Below, in pieces: positions 1 through 5,555 of a DNA stretch of 5,555 nucleotides (positions are counted from its first letter, which is position 1; every line of letters begins with the position of its first letter). The stretch is from positions 1-5,555 of the forward strand of contig CAMUZD010000134.1 of NCBI GenBank assembly GCA_947165115.1, given 5' to 3'. The DNA comes from an uncultured Clostridia bacterium (lineage in GTDB: Bacteria; Bacillota; Clostridia; Oscillospirales; Acutalibacteraceae). The position numbers and the translations under genes are program-made. The notes beneath the pieces are model-generated. The model worked only from the letters and a program-made list of their open reading frames with translations, did not search any database and was not told the origin of the DNA.

Positions 1-1186
1 CTTTGGCTAGATTTTTTTCAACTCCTTCGCCGTTGGAATAGCAATTGCCGAGATTGTATTGAGCTCTGGCATATCCCTGCTCCGCCGCTTTGGTATACCA
101 TTCCACGGCTTTGGAAAGATTCTTTTCTATGCCTCTGCCGTTTTCATAGTACCAGCCGAGATTAAATTGAGCTTGGGCAAGTCCCTGTTCAGCGGCTTTG
201 GTATACCATTCCACAGCTTTGGAAAGATTCTTTTCTACGCCTTCACCGTTATAATAGCACACACCGAGATTACACTGAGCCCCGGCATGTCCCTGCTCAG
301 CGGCTTTGGTATACCATTCCACAGCTTTGGAAAGATTCTTTTCTACGCCTCTGCCGTTTTCATAGCACAAGCCGAGGTTGAGTTGAGCCGAGGCATATCC
401 CTGCTCCGCCGCTTTGGTATACCATTCCACAGCTTTGGTAAGATCTTTTTTTACACCTTCACCGTTGTAATAGCAATTGCCGAGATTATACTGAGCTTGG
501 GCATGTCCCTGTTCAGCAGCTTTGGTATACCATTCCACAGCTTTGGAAAGATTTTTTTCTACGCCGTTGCCGAATTCATAGCACAGGCCGAGATTAAACT
601 GAGCCCCGGCATGTCCCTGCTCAGCGGCTTTGGTATACCATTCCACGGCTTTGGAAAGATCTTTTTCTACACCTTCACCGTTGTAATAGCAATTGCCGAG
701 ATTAAATTGAGCTTGGGCAAGTCCCTGTTCAGCGGCTTTGGTATACCATTCCACAGCTTTGGAAAGATTCTTTTCTACGCCTTCACCGTTATAATAGCAC
801 ACACCGAGATTACACTGAGCCCCGGCATGTCCCTGCTCAGCGGCTTTGGTATACCATTCCACTGCTTTGGCGAGATTCTTTTCTAAACCTTTTCCTTTGC
901 TATAGCAAAAGCCTAAGACGTTTTTGGCTCTTGCATCATTCTTTTCCGCCGCTTCTGTAAAGATTTTTACGGCCTTGAAATAGTCTGTTTTGAAATATTT
1001 TCCATCAAGATAGCATATACCGAGCTCGGTCAGCGCCGGAGTGTATCCGAGTTCTATCAATTCTGTCAGAATCTCAATGGCTTCATCGCATTTATCCTCA
1101 TCCAGAAGCCTCTGTGCCTTCCTCAGGCGGATTTCCGCTTTCACGGTTTCGTCGTTTGTCGGTTCGAATCCGAAATCGTATGCCAA
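1..1186 (-). CDS. Sel1-like repeat (SLR) protein, C-terminus cut off by the window edge
   Basis: This frame is open from a TTG codon at 1186-1184 through 395 codons to the left edge. The TTG is chosen because a GGGAGGAG ribosome binding site lies 5 nt upstream, and the next in-frame codons upstream contain no ATG, GTG or TTG before a TAA. The protein begins MAYDFGFEPT and has no signal peptide, so it is probably cytoplasmic. Residues 1-35 are a charged helical cap. Residues 36-71 and 72-107 are degenerate 36-residue units. Residues 108-395 are eight near-identical SLR units of the type AVEWYTKAAEQG...NLG.CY.NG.GVEK. SLR proteins are alpha-solenoids of the TPR class that act as protein-protein adaptors; the partner cannot be read from the sequence. 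The gene follows the lipoprotein gene by 34 nt with no visible terminator, so co-transcription is likely. More repeats or another domain may lie beyond position 1. The family is near certain, the role unknown. Confidence 0.93.
   Translation of the reverse strand, partial: MAYDFGFEPTNDETVKAEIRLRKAQRLLDEDKCDEAIEILTELIELGYTPALTELGICYLDGKYFKTDYFKAVKIFTEAAEKNDARAKNVLGFCYSKGKGLEKNLAKAVEWYTKAAEQGHAGAQCNLGVCYYNGEGVEKNLSKAVEWYTKAAEQGLAQAQFNLGNCYYNGEGVEKDLSKAVEWYTKAAEQGHAGAQFNLGLCYEFGNGVEKNLSKAVEWYTKAAEQGHAQAQYNLGNCYYNGEGVKKDLTKAVEWYTKAAEQGYASAQLNLGLCYENGRGVEKNLSKAVEWYTKAAEQGHAGAQCNLGVCYYNGEGVEKNLSKAVEWYTKAAEQGLAQAQFNLGWYYENGRGIEKNLSKAVEWYTKAAEQGYARAQYNLGNCYSNGEGVEKNLAK
155..322 (-). repeat. 168-bp exact direct repeat, copy A
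   Basis: Bases 155-322 match bases 695-862 at every position. The offset is 540 bp, exactly five repeat units. The match ends at 154/694 on one side and at 323/863 (A against T) on the other. It encodes residues 289-344 of the SLR protein. Confidence 0.95.
695..862 (-). repeat. 168-bp exact direct repeat, copy B
   Basis: This is the partner of 155-322 and encodes residues 109-164. Even the synonymous positions are unchanged, unlike comparisons between most other units in the array. That points to recent duplication or gene conversion within the array rather than selection on protein sequence alone. Confidence 0.95.
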
Positions 1187-1191
1187 GATTA

Positions 1192-1199
1192 CTCCTCCC
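1192..1199 (-). promoter_or_regulatory. Ribosome binding site that sets the TTG start of the SLR gene
   Basis: The minus strand reads GGGAGGAG here, followed by 5 nt and then TTG (1186-1184). The GGAGG core is 7 nt from the start codon, which is ideal spacing. No ATG or GTG in frame competes upstream, so this site decides the start. Confidence 0.82.
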
Positions 1200-1220
1200 G
1201 AGAGATTATAATGTTTATCC

Positions 1221-2135
1221 TCAATATTTTATATCCGTAATTATCTTATGATTGACGAAGTCCTGGTTGCCGATGGCGAGGGTGGTGCCGAGGGATTTGC
1301 CTGAGCCGGAAATCGAGACGCGGGTGGTCTGCATCAGAGAAACGACGTGGTTGTTTTCGGGGTTGAAGACGAGCACGCTCTCGCAGTCGTGGAAGGTGAG
1401 CGAGTAGTTTACATCCTTGAAAACCGCGGAGACGAGGCCGCCGTTGAGCTTCTCGTCAATCTCCTTCTTGGAAATCGGGGTGATGATTCCGCCGGTCTTG
1501 CTCGGCGCGGTGGATGCGCCGTGAGCCGCGGGCTCGGGATTCTTCTCGGTTCCGGTGACAACCGTGATTCTCACATTGCCGTTCGGGAGCTCCTCATATT
1601 TCGCAACCTTGAGGAAATCGGGATCCTCGAGCATACAGCCCTTCGGGGTGTTTCTGATCGGAAAATCGTTCATATCGTTGCCCTTAGGATAGACGTCGGG
1701 CTTCTTCTCGGCATCCTCTTTGGAGGTCATGAAGTTGCTCGCAACGCTCAGGCCCGCACTCAGCAGGGTTTTGCCGCTGGTGATGACTCTGCCCTCTTCG
1801 GGAAGCTCCTGGTATTCAACCTTCGTGAAGCCGGGGGCGTCTTTTTTGACTTTATTCATGACTTCGGCATAGACCGCGAGAATCTCAGCCTTGGTTTCGG
1901 GCTTTTTCTTTTCGCCCTCCTCGGTTGATTCCTCGGATTCGTCCGTGCTCTCTGCGGTGACGTCGGCCTCTTCGGTTTTATCCTCGCCGCTTGACGCCTC
2001 GGTTTCGGATTCGGTGATTTCTGTGGTGGATTCGGCTGTTGTGCTGGTGGTGGTTTCATCCTCCTGCTTCGCTCCGCACGCCGCGAGCGCGAGAAGCATT
2101 GAAACAGCCATAATTATCGCAATAATTTTTTTCAT
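1221..2135 (-). CDS. Putative exported lipoprotein of unknown function
   Basis: A 304-residue protein starts at ATG 2135, with GGAGGG (2145-2140) 4 nt upstream. Residues 1-19 form a lipoprotein signal peptide: Lys-Lys, then a hydrophobic core, then the lipobox L17-A18-A19-C20. Cys20 should therefore be lipidated after signal peptidase II cleavage, anchoring the protein to the outer face of the membrane. Residues 24-79 are a low-complexity, very acidic Ser/Thr/Glu linker that probably spans the wall. Residues 80-304 look folded and match no family I can name with confidence. Two stretches resemble each other, F103-KV-Y-ELP-G-VIT (to about 119) and F174-KV-Y-ELP-G-VRIT (to about 191), which hints at an internal duplication. 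C167 and C251 are the only cysteines in the folded part. Similar STE-linker lipoproteins are common in gut Clostridia. The lipoprotein assignment is firm; substrate, ligand and role are unknown. It is the first gene of the unit that also holds the SLR protein. Confidence 0.9.
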   Translation of the reverse strand: MKKIIAIIMAVSMLLALAACGAKQEDETTTSTTAESTTEITESETEASSGEDKTEEADVTAESTDESEESTEEGEKKKPETKAEILAVYAEVMNKVKKDAPGFTKVEYQELPEEGRVITSGKTLLSAGLSVASNFMTSKEDAEKKPDVYPKGNDMNDFPIRNTPKGCMLEDPDFLKVAKYEELPNGNVRITVVTGTEKNPEPAAHGASTAPSKTGGIITPISKKEIDEKLNGGLVSAVFKDVNYSLTFHDCESVLVFNPENNHVVSLMQTTRVSISGSGKSLGTTLAIGNQDFVNHKIITDIKY

Positions 2136-2171
2136 GGTTCCCTCCGTGAATATACTGTATATTATATATAA

Positions 2172-2200
2172 AAAATACTACTTAAAGGGTGAATTGTCAA
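2172..2200 (-). promoter_or_regulatory. Sigma-A-type promoter for the lipoprotein/SLR unit
   Basis: On the minus strand a perfect TTGACA (2200-2195) is followed by a 17-nt spacer and TATTTT (2177-2172), a four-of-six match to the -10 consensus. Transcription would start near 2165 and give a leader of about 30 nt ending in the GGAGGG site. A perfect TATAAT also occurs at 2166-2161, but it is 28 nt from the TTGACA box and its own -35 position (CCCTTT) is poor. The start could lie at either. Confidence 0.62.
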
Positions 2201-2253
2201 GAAAGAATACGGTTTATGCTAGCGCATAGCATTGTTGGCGGGCGGACAATTCA
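2190..2253. repeat. Nested inverted repeats in the divergent promoter region
   Basis: An outer 9-bp perfect inverted repeat has arms TGAATTGTC (2190-2198) and GACAATTCA (2245-2253). Inside it an inner 6-bp repeat has arms ATGCTA (2216-2221) and TAGCAT (2227-2232) around a 5-nt loop. Their centres are within about 3 nt of each other. The left outer arm overlaps the -35 box of the minus-strand promoter, so an operator or looping site is possible. A chance origin is not excluded for arms this short in an AT-rich spacer. Confidence 0.35.
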
Positions 2254-2285
2254 GTGAACTCCCGATTCATAATTTCCGCGGGCAC

Positions 2286-2314
2286 TTGTATTTATAAGTA
2301 AAAATTGATATAAT
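2286..2314 (+). promoter_or_regulatory. Extended -10 promoter for the phosphatidyltransferase operon
   Basis: TTGTAT (2286-2291, four of six matches to the -35 consensus), a 17-nt spacer and a perfect TATAAT (2309-2314) are present. The -10 box is preceded by TGA, giving the extended -10 form TGNTATAAT. Transcription should start near 2321, leaving a leader of about 62 nt before the ATG at 2383. This argues against the upstream in-frame GTG at 2320 as a start codon. Confidence 0.72.
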
Positions 2315-2382
2315 ATGCGGTGTATGAATTGAGGGAGATTTCGCCCGGTTGCGGCAAATTCCTTTATAAGCGTGGTGTATAC

Positions 2383-2970
2383 ATGAAGAAATATACAGCA
2401 AATATTCTGACTTTTTCGAGGGTGGTTATCGGATTCTTCCTTTTCGGATTCAAAGAATATAACGTAACTTATCTGATAATCTTCCTCTACTGCGGAATTT
2501 CGGATGCGCTCGACGGCTTTTTCGCGCGGAAATTCGGCTCCGTCAGCCAGATGGGTTCAACCCTCGACACGCTCGGCGACCTCATCGTCTATTTCGGAAT
2601 GGCGAAAATACTGCTGAGCAACGAAAAATATCATTTTCAATCGTGGATATATTTCTGGTTTGCCGGCACGCTCGTGATTTTCGCGGTTGCCGCGTTCATC
2701 GGGCTCGGCAGATTCAAAAAGGTCTATTTCGTGCATACGATTTCGGGCAAGCTGCTCGGAATTCTCGTCTTCACGATTCCGTTCGGCTGCTATTTCGATC
2801 TGCAGAACGCCATAGGCATAGCAATCTGCGTCGCGGCGACAATAAACGCAATCGAGTCGCTGATAGTCCAGGGGCTCGCCCCAAGCGCGGAATCGGATGT
2901 GAAAGTCGCCTGGGAAGTCAAAAAACTGCGCGAGCAGGCGCGGAGTGAAAAAACAGAGGAAAGCGCATGA
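2383..2970 (+). CDS. CDP-alcohol phosphatidyltransferase family membrane protein
   Basis: A 195-residue integral membrane enzyme. The family signature D-x2-DG-x2-AR-x8-G-x3-D-x3-D is complete: D41, D44, G45, A48, R49, G58, D62 and D66. In this family the aspartates bind the metal ions that help displace CMP from a CDP-linked lipid or alcohol, joining a head group to a lipid in the cytoplasmic membrane. Hydrophobic segments lie at about 8-22, 28-40, 66-78, 89-109, 120-138 and 142-162, matching the six helices usual for the family. A charged tail (about 168-195) follows. The exact acceptor (glycerol-3-phosphate as in PgsA, serine, inositol phosphate or other) cannot be told from the motif. The ATG at 2383 is preferred because MKKYTANILTFSR fits the family N-terminus and the promoter places the transcript start near 2321. 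Its ribosome binding site is weak (GTGGTG, 5 nt upstream). Its stop overlaps the next gene's start. Confidence 0.9.
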   Translation: MKKYTANILTFSRVVIGFFLFGFKEYNVTYLIIFLYCGISDALDGFFARKFGSVSQMGSTLDTLGDLIVYFGMAKILLSNEKYHFQSWIYFWFAGTLVIFAVAAFIGLGRFKKVYFVHTISGKLLGILVFTIPFGCYFDLQNAIGIAICVAATINAIESLIVQGLAPSAESDVKVAWEVKKLREQARSEKTEESA

Positions 2971-4592
2971 ACGATTATGATTTCTGGCTCTCGCTTGATG
3001 AGAGCGTGAAGGCCGAGCTTGAGGCGGTCGCAGACCCGAAGGAGCTCGAGGACAGATTCTATAAAAATCTCGAATTCGGAACGGGCGGAATGCGCGGCAT
3101 AATGGGCGCGGGCCCCAACAGGATGAACAGATACACGATAGCGAAGGCGACGAAGGGCCTCGCGGATTATCTCAATTCGACGGGCGCGGCGCAGAGCGTC
3201 GCAATCGCTTATGATTCAAGGAACAATTCGCGCCTTTTCGCCGAAGTCACCGCCTGCGTGCTCGCGAAGGAAAAAATCGTGGTTCATATTTTCGACACCC
3301 TTCAGCCGACGCCCGTCTTATCCTACGCGGTCAGATATCTTAAATGCACCGCCGGCGTCGTGATCACCGCGAGCCACAATCCCAAAGAATACAACGGTTA
3401 CAAGGTTTATGACGGAAACGGCTGCCAGCTCACGCCGAAATACGCCGACGAGCTCATAAAATACGTAAACGCGGTAAATCTCGCGGACATCGCTTATGTA
3501 AAGGATAATAACTTTACAGCGCTCGTTTCGCAGAATGCCATAAAAATAATAGATACAGAGATTGTTGACAGCTTTATTTCGGAATGTAAAGCTATTTCGC
3601 TTTACAAAAACCCCGAAAACCTGAAAATTGTCTATACACCGCTCCACGGAACGGGCAATATCCCGGTCAGAAGAATCCTTGAAAAATATGATGTTGAGGT
3701 CGTTGCCGAGCAGGAAATGCCGGACGGCGGTTTCTCAACGGTCCGCTCGCCGAATCCCGAGGAGAAGGACGCGCTGAATATCGCCATAGAGCAGGCGAAG
3801 AAGACGGGCGCTGACCTCGTCATCGGCACCGACCCCGACTGCGACAGAGTCGGAATCGCGGTGAGAAGCGGCGATGATTTCGTGCTGTTTTCGGGCAATC
3901 AGACGGGCGCCGTGCTGCTCGATTTCATAATGAAAAACCGCGCTCTGCCCGAAAATCCCGCAGTTGTCACGACGATTGTGACAAGTCCGCTCGGCGCGAA
4001 AATCGCGCAGGAATACGGCTGTAAGGTTTTCCTTACGCTGACGGGCTTCAAATATATCGGCGAAAAAATCTGCGAATGGGAAAAGGGCGGCGGTTACGGC
4101 TACGTATTCGGCTACGAGGAGAGCTACGGCTACCTCGCCGGCACTCACGCGAGAGACAAGGACGCTGTTTCGTCCTCAATGCTGATTGCGGAAGCAGCGG
4201 CGTATTACAAATCGCAGGGCAAAACTCTGCTCGACGCCCTCCATGATATTTACGCTCGTTACGGCTTCTATCTCGATACGCTCGAAACCCTTGTTCTCAA
4301 AGGAAAAGAGGGCGCGGAAAAGATAAAATCCGCCATGGAGGCCTTCAGGGCAAACGGCAACGAATTATTTGACGATGTGGATAATATCGCCGATTATTCA
4401 AAAGGAATCGACGGTCTGCCGAAGGAGAACGTGCTTCTCTTCAATTTCGCCGACGGCTCACGCGCCGCGGTCAGGCCTTCGGGCACCGAGCCGAAGCTCA
4501 AACTCTATTACTCCGTCAGGGGTGAGGACGAAGAGCAGGCGAAGGCAAGATATGAATTCATAAGCAGCAAACTGAAAACGATATTGCAGTAA
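2967..4592 (+). CDS. pgcA: Phosphoglucomutase/phosphomannomutase, PgcA-type alpha-phosphohexomutase
   Basis: A 541-residue cytoplasmic enzyme interconverting hexose 6-phosphate and hexose 1-phosphate, most likely glucose, through a phosphoserine and a bound bisphosphate intermediate. All four family loops are intact. The N-terminal FGTGGMRG (37-44) and NRMNRYT (51-57) are typical of the PgcA group. The catalytic loop is T134-ASHNP with phosphoserine S136. The metal loop is D289-PDCDR with D289, D291 and D293. The sugar-binding loop is GYEESYG (382-388). The phosphate-binding loop is RPSGTEPK (503-510). The length is slightly below the roughly 580 residues of Bacillus subtilis PgcA, with no domain missing. 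The start overlaps the previous stop as ATGA, with AGAGGA 6 nt upstream, so translational coupling is likely. Glucose 1-phosphate feeds UDP-glucose, glycolipid, teichoic acid and glycogen synthesis, which fits a neighbour that makes membrane lipids. The symbol is given by family resemblance; mannose activity is possible. Confidence 0.95.
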   Translation: MNDYDFWLSLDESVKAELEAVADPKELEDRFYKNLEFGTGGMRGIMGAGPNRMNRYTIAKATKGLADYLNSTGAAQSVAIAYDSRNNSRLFAEVTACVLAKEKIVVHIFDTLQPTPVLSYAVRYLKCTAGVVITASHNPKEYNGYKVYDGNGCQLTPKYADELIKYVNAVNLADIAYVKDNNFTALVSQNAIKIIDTEIVDSFISECKAISLYKNPENLKIVYTPLHGTGNIPVRRILEKYDVEVVAEQEMPDGGFSTVRSPNPEEKDALNIAIEQAKKTGADLVIGTDPDCDRVGIAVRSGDDFVLFSGNQTGAVLLDFIMKNRALPENPAVVTTIVTSPLGAKIAQEYGCKVFLTLTGFKYIGEKICEWEKGGGYGYVFGYEESYGYLAGTHARDKDAVSSSMLIAEAAAYYKSQGKTLLDALHDIYARYGFYLDTLETLVLKGKEGAEKIKSAMEAFRANGNELFDDVDNIADYSKGIDGLPKENVLLFNFADGSRAAVRPSGTEPKLKLYYSVRGEDEEQAKARYEFISSKLKTILQ

Positions 4593-4605
4593 AGGAGATA
4601 ATAAA

Positions 4606-5555
4606 ATGAAAAAATTACTGTCAATTATACTAGCGCTGGTTATCGCGCTCTCGTGCGCGGCGATGTTCGCTTCAAGCGCGGCAACTCAGGAACTTTGGAT
4701 CCGCTTCGGCGGCGACGATGTCGCAGACGTGAAATCCGACAAAGCCGTTTCCTGGTGGAAGGCCGAAAACGGCGAATACTTTTTCTTCGTTCCCTCATAC
4801 TGGGACGCTTCGGAGCTCAGGCTCTTCCCGAGCGTTGAAGGCGAAGTGAAGCTGAACGGAACTGCGATTACCGAAGGCGAGGCATATGACCTCGGCGAGA
4901 GCGGCGCGTTCACATTCGCGGGCAAAGATTATAAATACAATGTTCTCTCCTCCTCGGGAATCGGCACGATTTTCATCCAGACCGAGAGCGGTTCTCTCGA
5001 CGCGATTCACGCCGACAAATCCCACTCCGAAGCGGGCAAAATCTTTATCTATAACGAGAAGGGCAAATCCCAGACTCTCGACGATGACAAAAACGAGGAT
5101 AACAAGCTCTCGACCATCAAGGGCAGAGGCAACGCCACCTGGCAGAACGCGAAGAAGCCTTACAATATAAAGCTCAAGAATAAGTATAAACTCTTCGGAA
5201 TGCAGAAGAGCAAGAAATGGAGCCTCATAGCGAATTACGAGGATTCAACCACTATGAGAAACGCCGTTGCCTACGGCGCCGCGGCTGACGCAGGTATGCC
5301 CTACACCCCCGAATACGCTCCCGTTGACCTCTACATCAACGGCAGCTACCTCGGCGCATACATTCTCACAAGCAGGATTGAAGCGGATTCAAAGAGGATA
5401 GACGTTGAGAATCTCGACGACATCAATGAAGAAATCTGCCTTGACAAATACGGCGAGGATTTCGATATGGATACGCTCACTCACGGCGGCACCTACGGCC
5501 TCTACTCCGGCCTTCTTGAAGGAACATATAAATATATGAATATCTTCACTATATT
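4606..5555 (+). CDS. Secreted CotH-family protein, C-terminus cut off by the window edge
   Basis: The frame is open for 316 codons from ATG 4606 to the right edge. AGGAG (4593-4597) lies 8 nt before the ATG, and the gene starts 13 nt after the mutase stop, so it belongs to the same operon. Residues 1-25 are a signal peptide (KK, hydrophobic core, cleavage probably after A-S-S-A25). Residues about 28-160 look like one or two beta-rich domains, including FFFVPSYWD (59-67), a pattern seen in Clostridia exported proteins. From about residue 168 the CotH domain begins: IKGRGNATW (171-179), KKPYNIKL (183-190), LFGM (196-199), W205-SLIANYED, then RNAVAYG, VDLYINGSYLGAYILTSRIE (240-259) and RIDVENL. 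CotH of Bacillus spores is an atypical protein kinase of coat proteins, but many gut Clostridia have exported members, some with dockerins, of unclear substrate. The later part of the domain, probably with catalytic residues, is outside the window, so activity cannot be judged. Confidence 0.9.
   Translation, partial: MKKLLSIILALVIALSCAAMFASSAATQELWIRFGGDDVADVKSDKAVSWWKAENGEYFFFVPSYWDASELRLFPSVEGEVKLNGTAITEGEAYDLGESGAFTFAGKDYKYNVLSSSGIGTIFIQTESGSLDAIHADKSHSEAGKIFIYNEKGKSQTLDDDKNEDNKLSTIKGRGNATWQNAKKPYNIKLKNKYKLFGMQKSKKWSLIANYEDSTTMRNAVAYGAAADAGMPYTPEYAPVDLYINGSYLGAYILTSRIEADSKRIDVENLDDINEEICLDKYGEDFDMDTLTHGGTYGLYSGLLEGTYKYMNIFTI

Larger units (their letters stand above)
1..865 (-). repeat. Tandem 108-bp coding repeat, eight units (SLR array)
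   Basis: Eight head-to-tail units of 108 bp (36 codons) run on the minus strand from 865 to the window edge, with no spacers. They encode residues 108-143, 144-179, 180-215, 216-251, 252-287, 288-323, 324-359 and 360-395. In all eight units, positions 1-12 read AVEWYTKAAEQG, and the pairs A16-Q17, N19-L20-G21 and G27/G29 are fixed. Variation falls mainly at positions 13, 15, 18, 22, 25 and 28. The first and sixth units are identical in protein sequence. The array may continue to the left of the window, and in a metagenome assembly its copy number could be wrong. Confidence 0.93.

Noticed and set aside
1..865. Regular 108-bp repeats as a CRISPR array or satellite DNA
   Set aside because: The units are contiguous with no spacers, keep a reading frame of 36 codons and encode SLR motifs.
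59..886. A long plus-strand open frame with a repeated GIPFHSFGKILFYA-like pattern
   Set aside because: It is the exact antisense of the SLR repeats. Because the unit is 36 whole codons, one stop-free antisense unit keeps the whole antisense frame open. It lacks a ribosome binding site, and the minus-strand frame matches a known family.
1187..1220. A terminator or promoter between the lipoprotein and SLR genes
   Set aside because: The 34-nt gap shows only AT-rich sequence and the ribosome binding site, with no stem-loop and no convincing -35/-10 pair.
1347..1928. Plus-strand 193-codon frame opposite the lipoprotein gene
   Set aside because: No ribosome binding site or recognisable protein; the minus-strand gene has a signal peptide, lipobox, promoter and ribosome binding site.
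2320..2382. An N-terminal extension of the phosphatidyltransferase from GTG 2320
   Set aside because: The GTG lies at or just before the predicted transcript start, and the added residues do not fit the family.
3318..4148. Minus-strand frames inside the mutase gene
   Set aside because: They are shadows of a gene whose every catalytic loop is intact in the plus frame; their compositions are Arg/Val-rich without motifs.
4569..4606. A terminator between the mutase and CotH genes
   Set aside because: The gap is only 13 nt, contains a ribosome binding site and has no GC-rich hairpin with a T run.
4606..4680. The CotH protein as a lipoprotein (Cys17 in the signal peptide)
   Set aside because: The residues before Cys17 (ALS) do not form a good lipobox, and the cysteine is inside the hydrophobic core; an A-x-A type cleavage site follows near residue 25.

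Overview
The window looks like a piece of a gut-type Clostridia genome (Bacillota), probably from the Ruminococcaceae/Oscillospirales area. This is inferred from three things: strong GGAGG-type ribosome binding sites, a Ser/Thr/Glu-rich lipoprotein, and a secreted CotH-family protein beside a PgcA-type sugar mutase. No marker gene is present, so the assignment is only moderately sure.

The layout is two divergent transcription units around a 247-bp spacer (2136-2382). To the left, on the minus strand, a lipoprotein of unknown function (2135 to 1221) is followed 34 nt downstream by a Sel1-like repeat (SLR) protein (1186 to beyond position 1). The SLR gene starts at a TTG codon and runs off the left edge. 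It carries eight near-identical 36-residue repeats plus two degenerate ones. Two copies of a 168-bp block inside it are identical base for base.

To the right, on the plus strand, three tightly packed genes form an apparent operon: a CDP-alcohol phosphatidyltransferase (2383-2970), an alpha-phosphohexomutase of the PgcA type (2967-4592, 4-nt overlap), and a secreted CotH-domain protein (4606 to beyond the right edge). Each direction has a recognisable sigma-A type promoter in the spacer. Nested inverted repeats lie next to the minus-strand promoter.

Working together (inference): the right-hand operon joins membrane phospholipid head-group synthesis, glucose-1-phosphate supply for glycolipid or wall polymer synthesis, and an exported CotH-like protein, so it reads as an envelope operon. 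The left-hand pair joins a surface lipoprotein to an SLR scaffold without a signal peptide. The lipoprotein could be an outward-facing part and the SLR protein a cytoplasmic one, but nothing in the sequence shows that they interact.

No RNA gene, CRISPR array, transposase or convincing intrinsic terminator was seen. The most distinctive element is the homogenised SLR array, with variation confined to a few columns of the repeat. The rest is fairly ordinary, and no clearly new system could be demonstrated.
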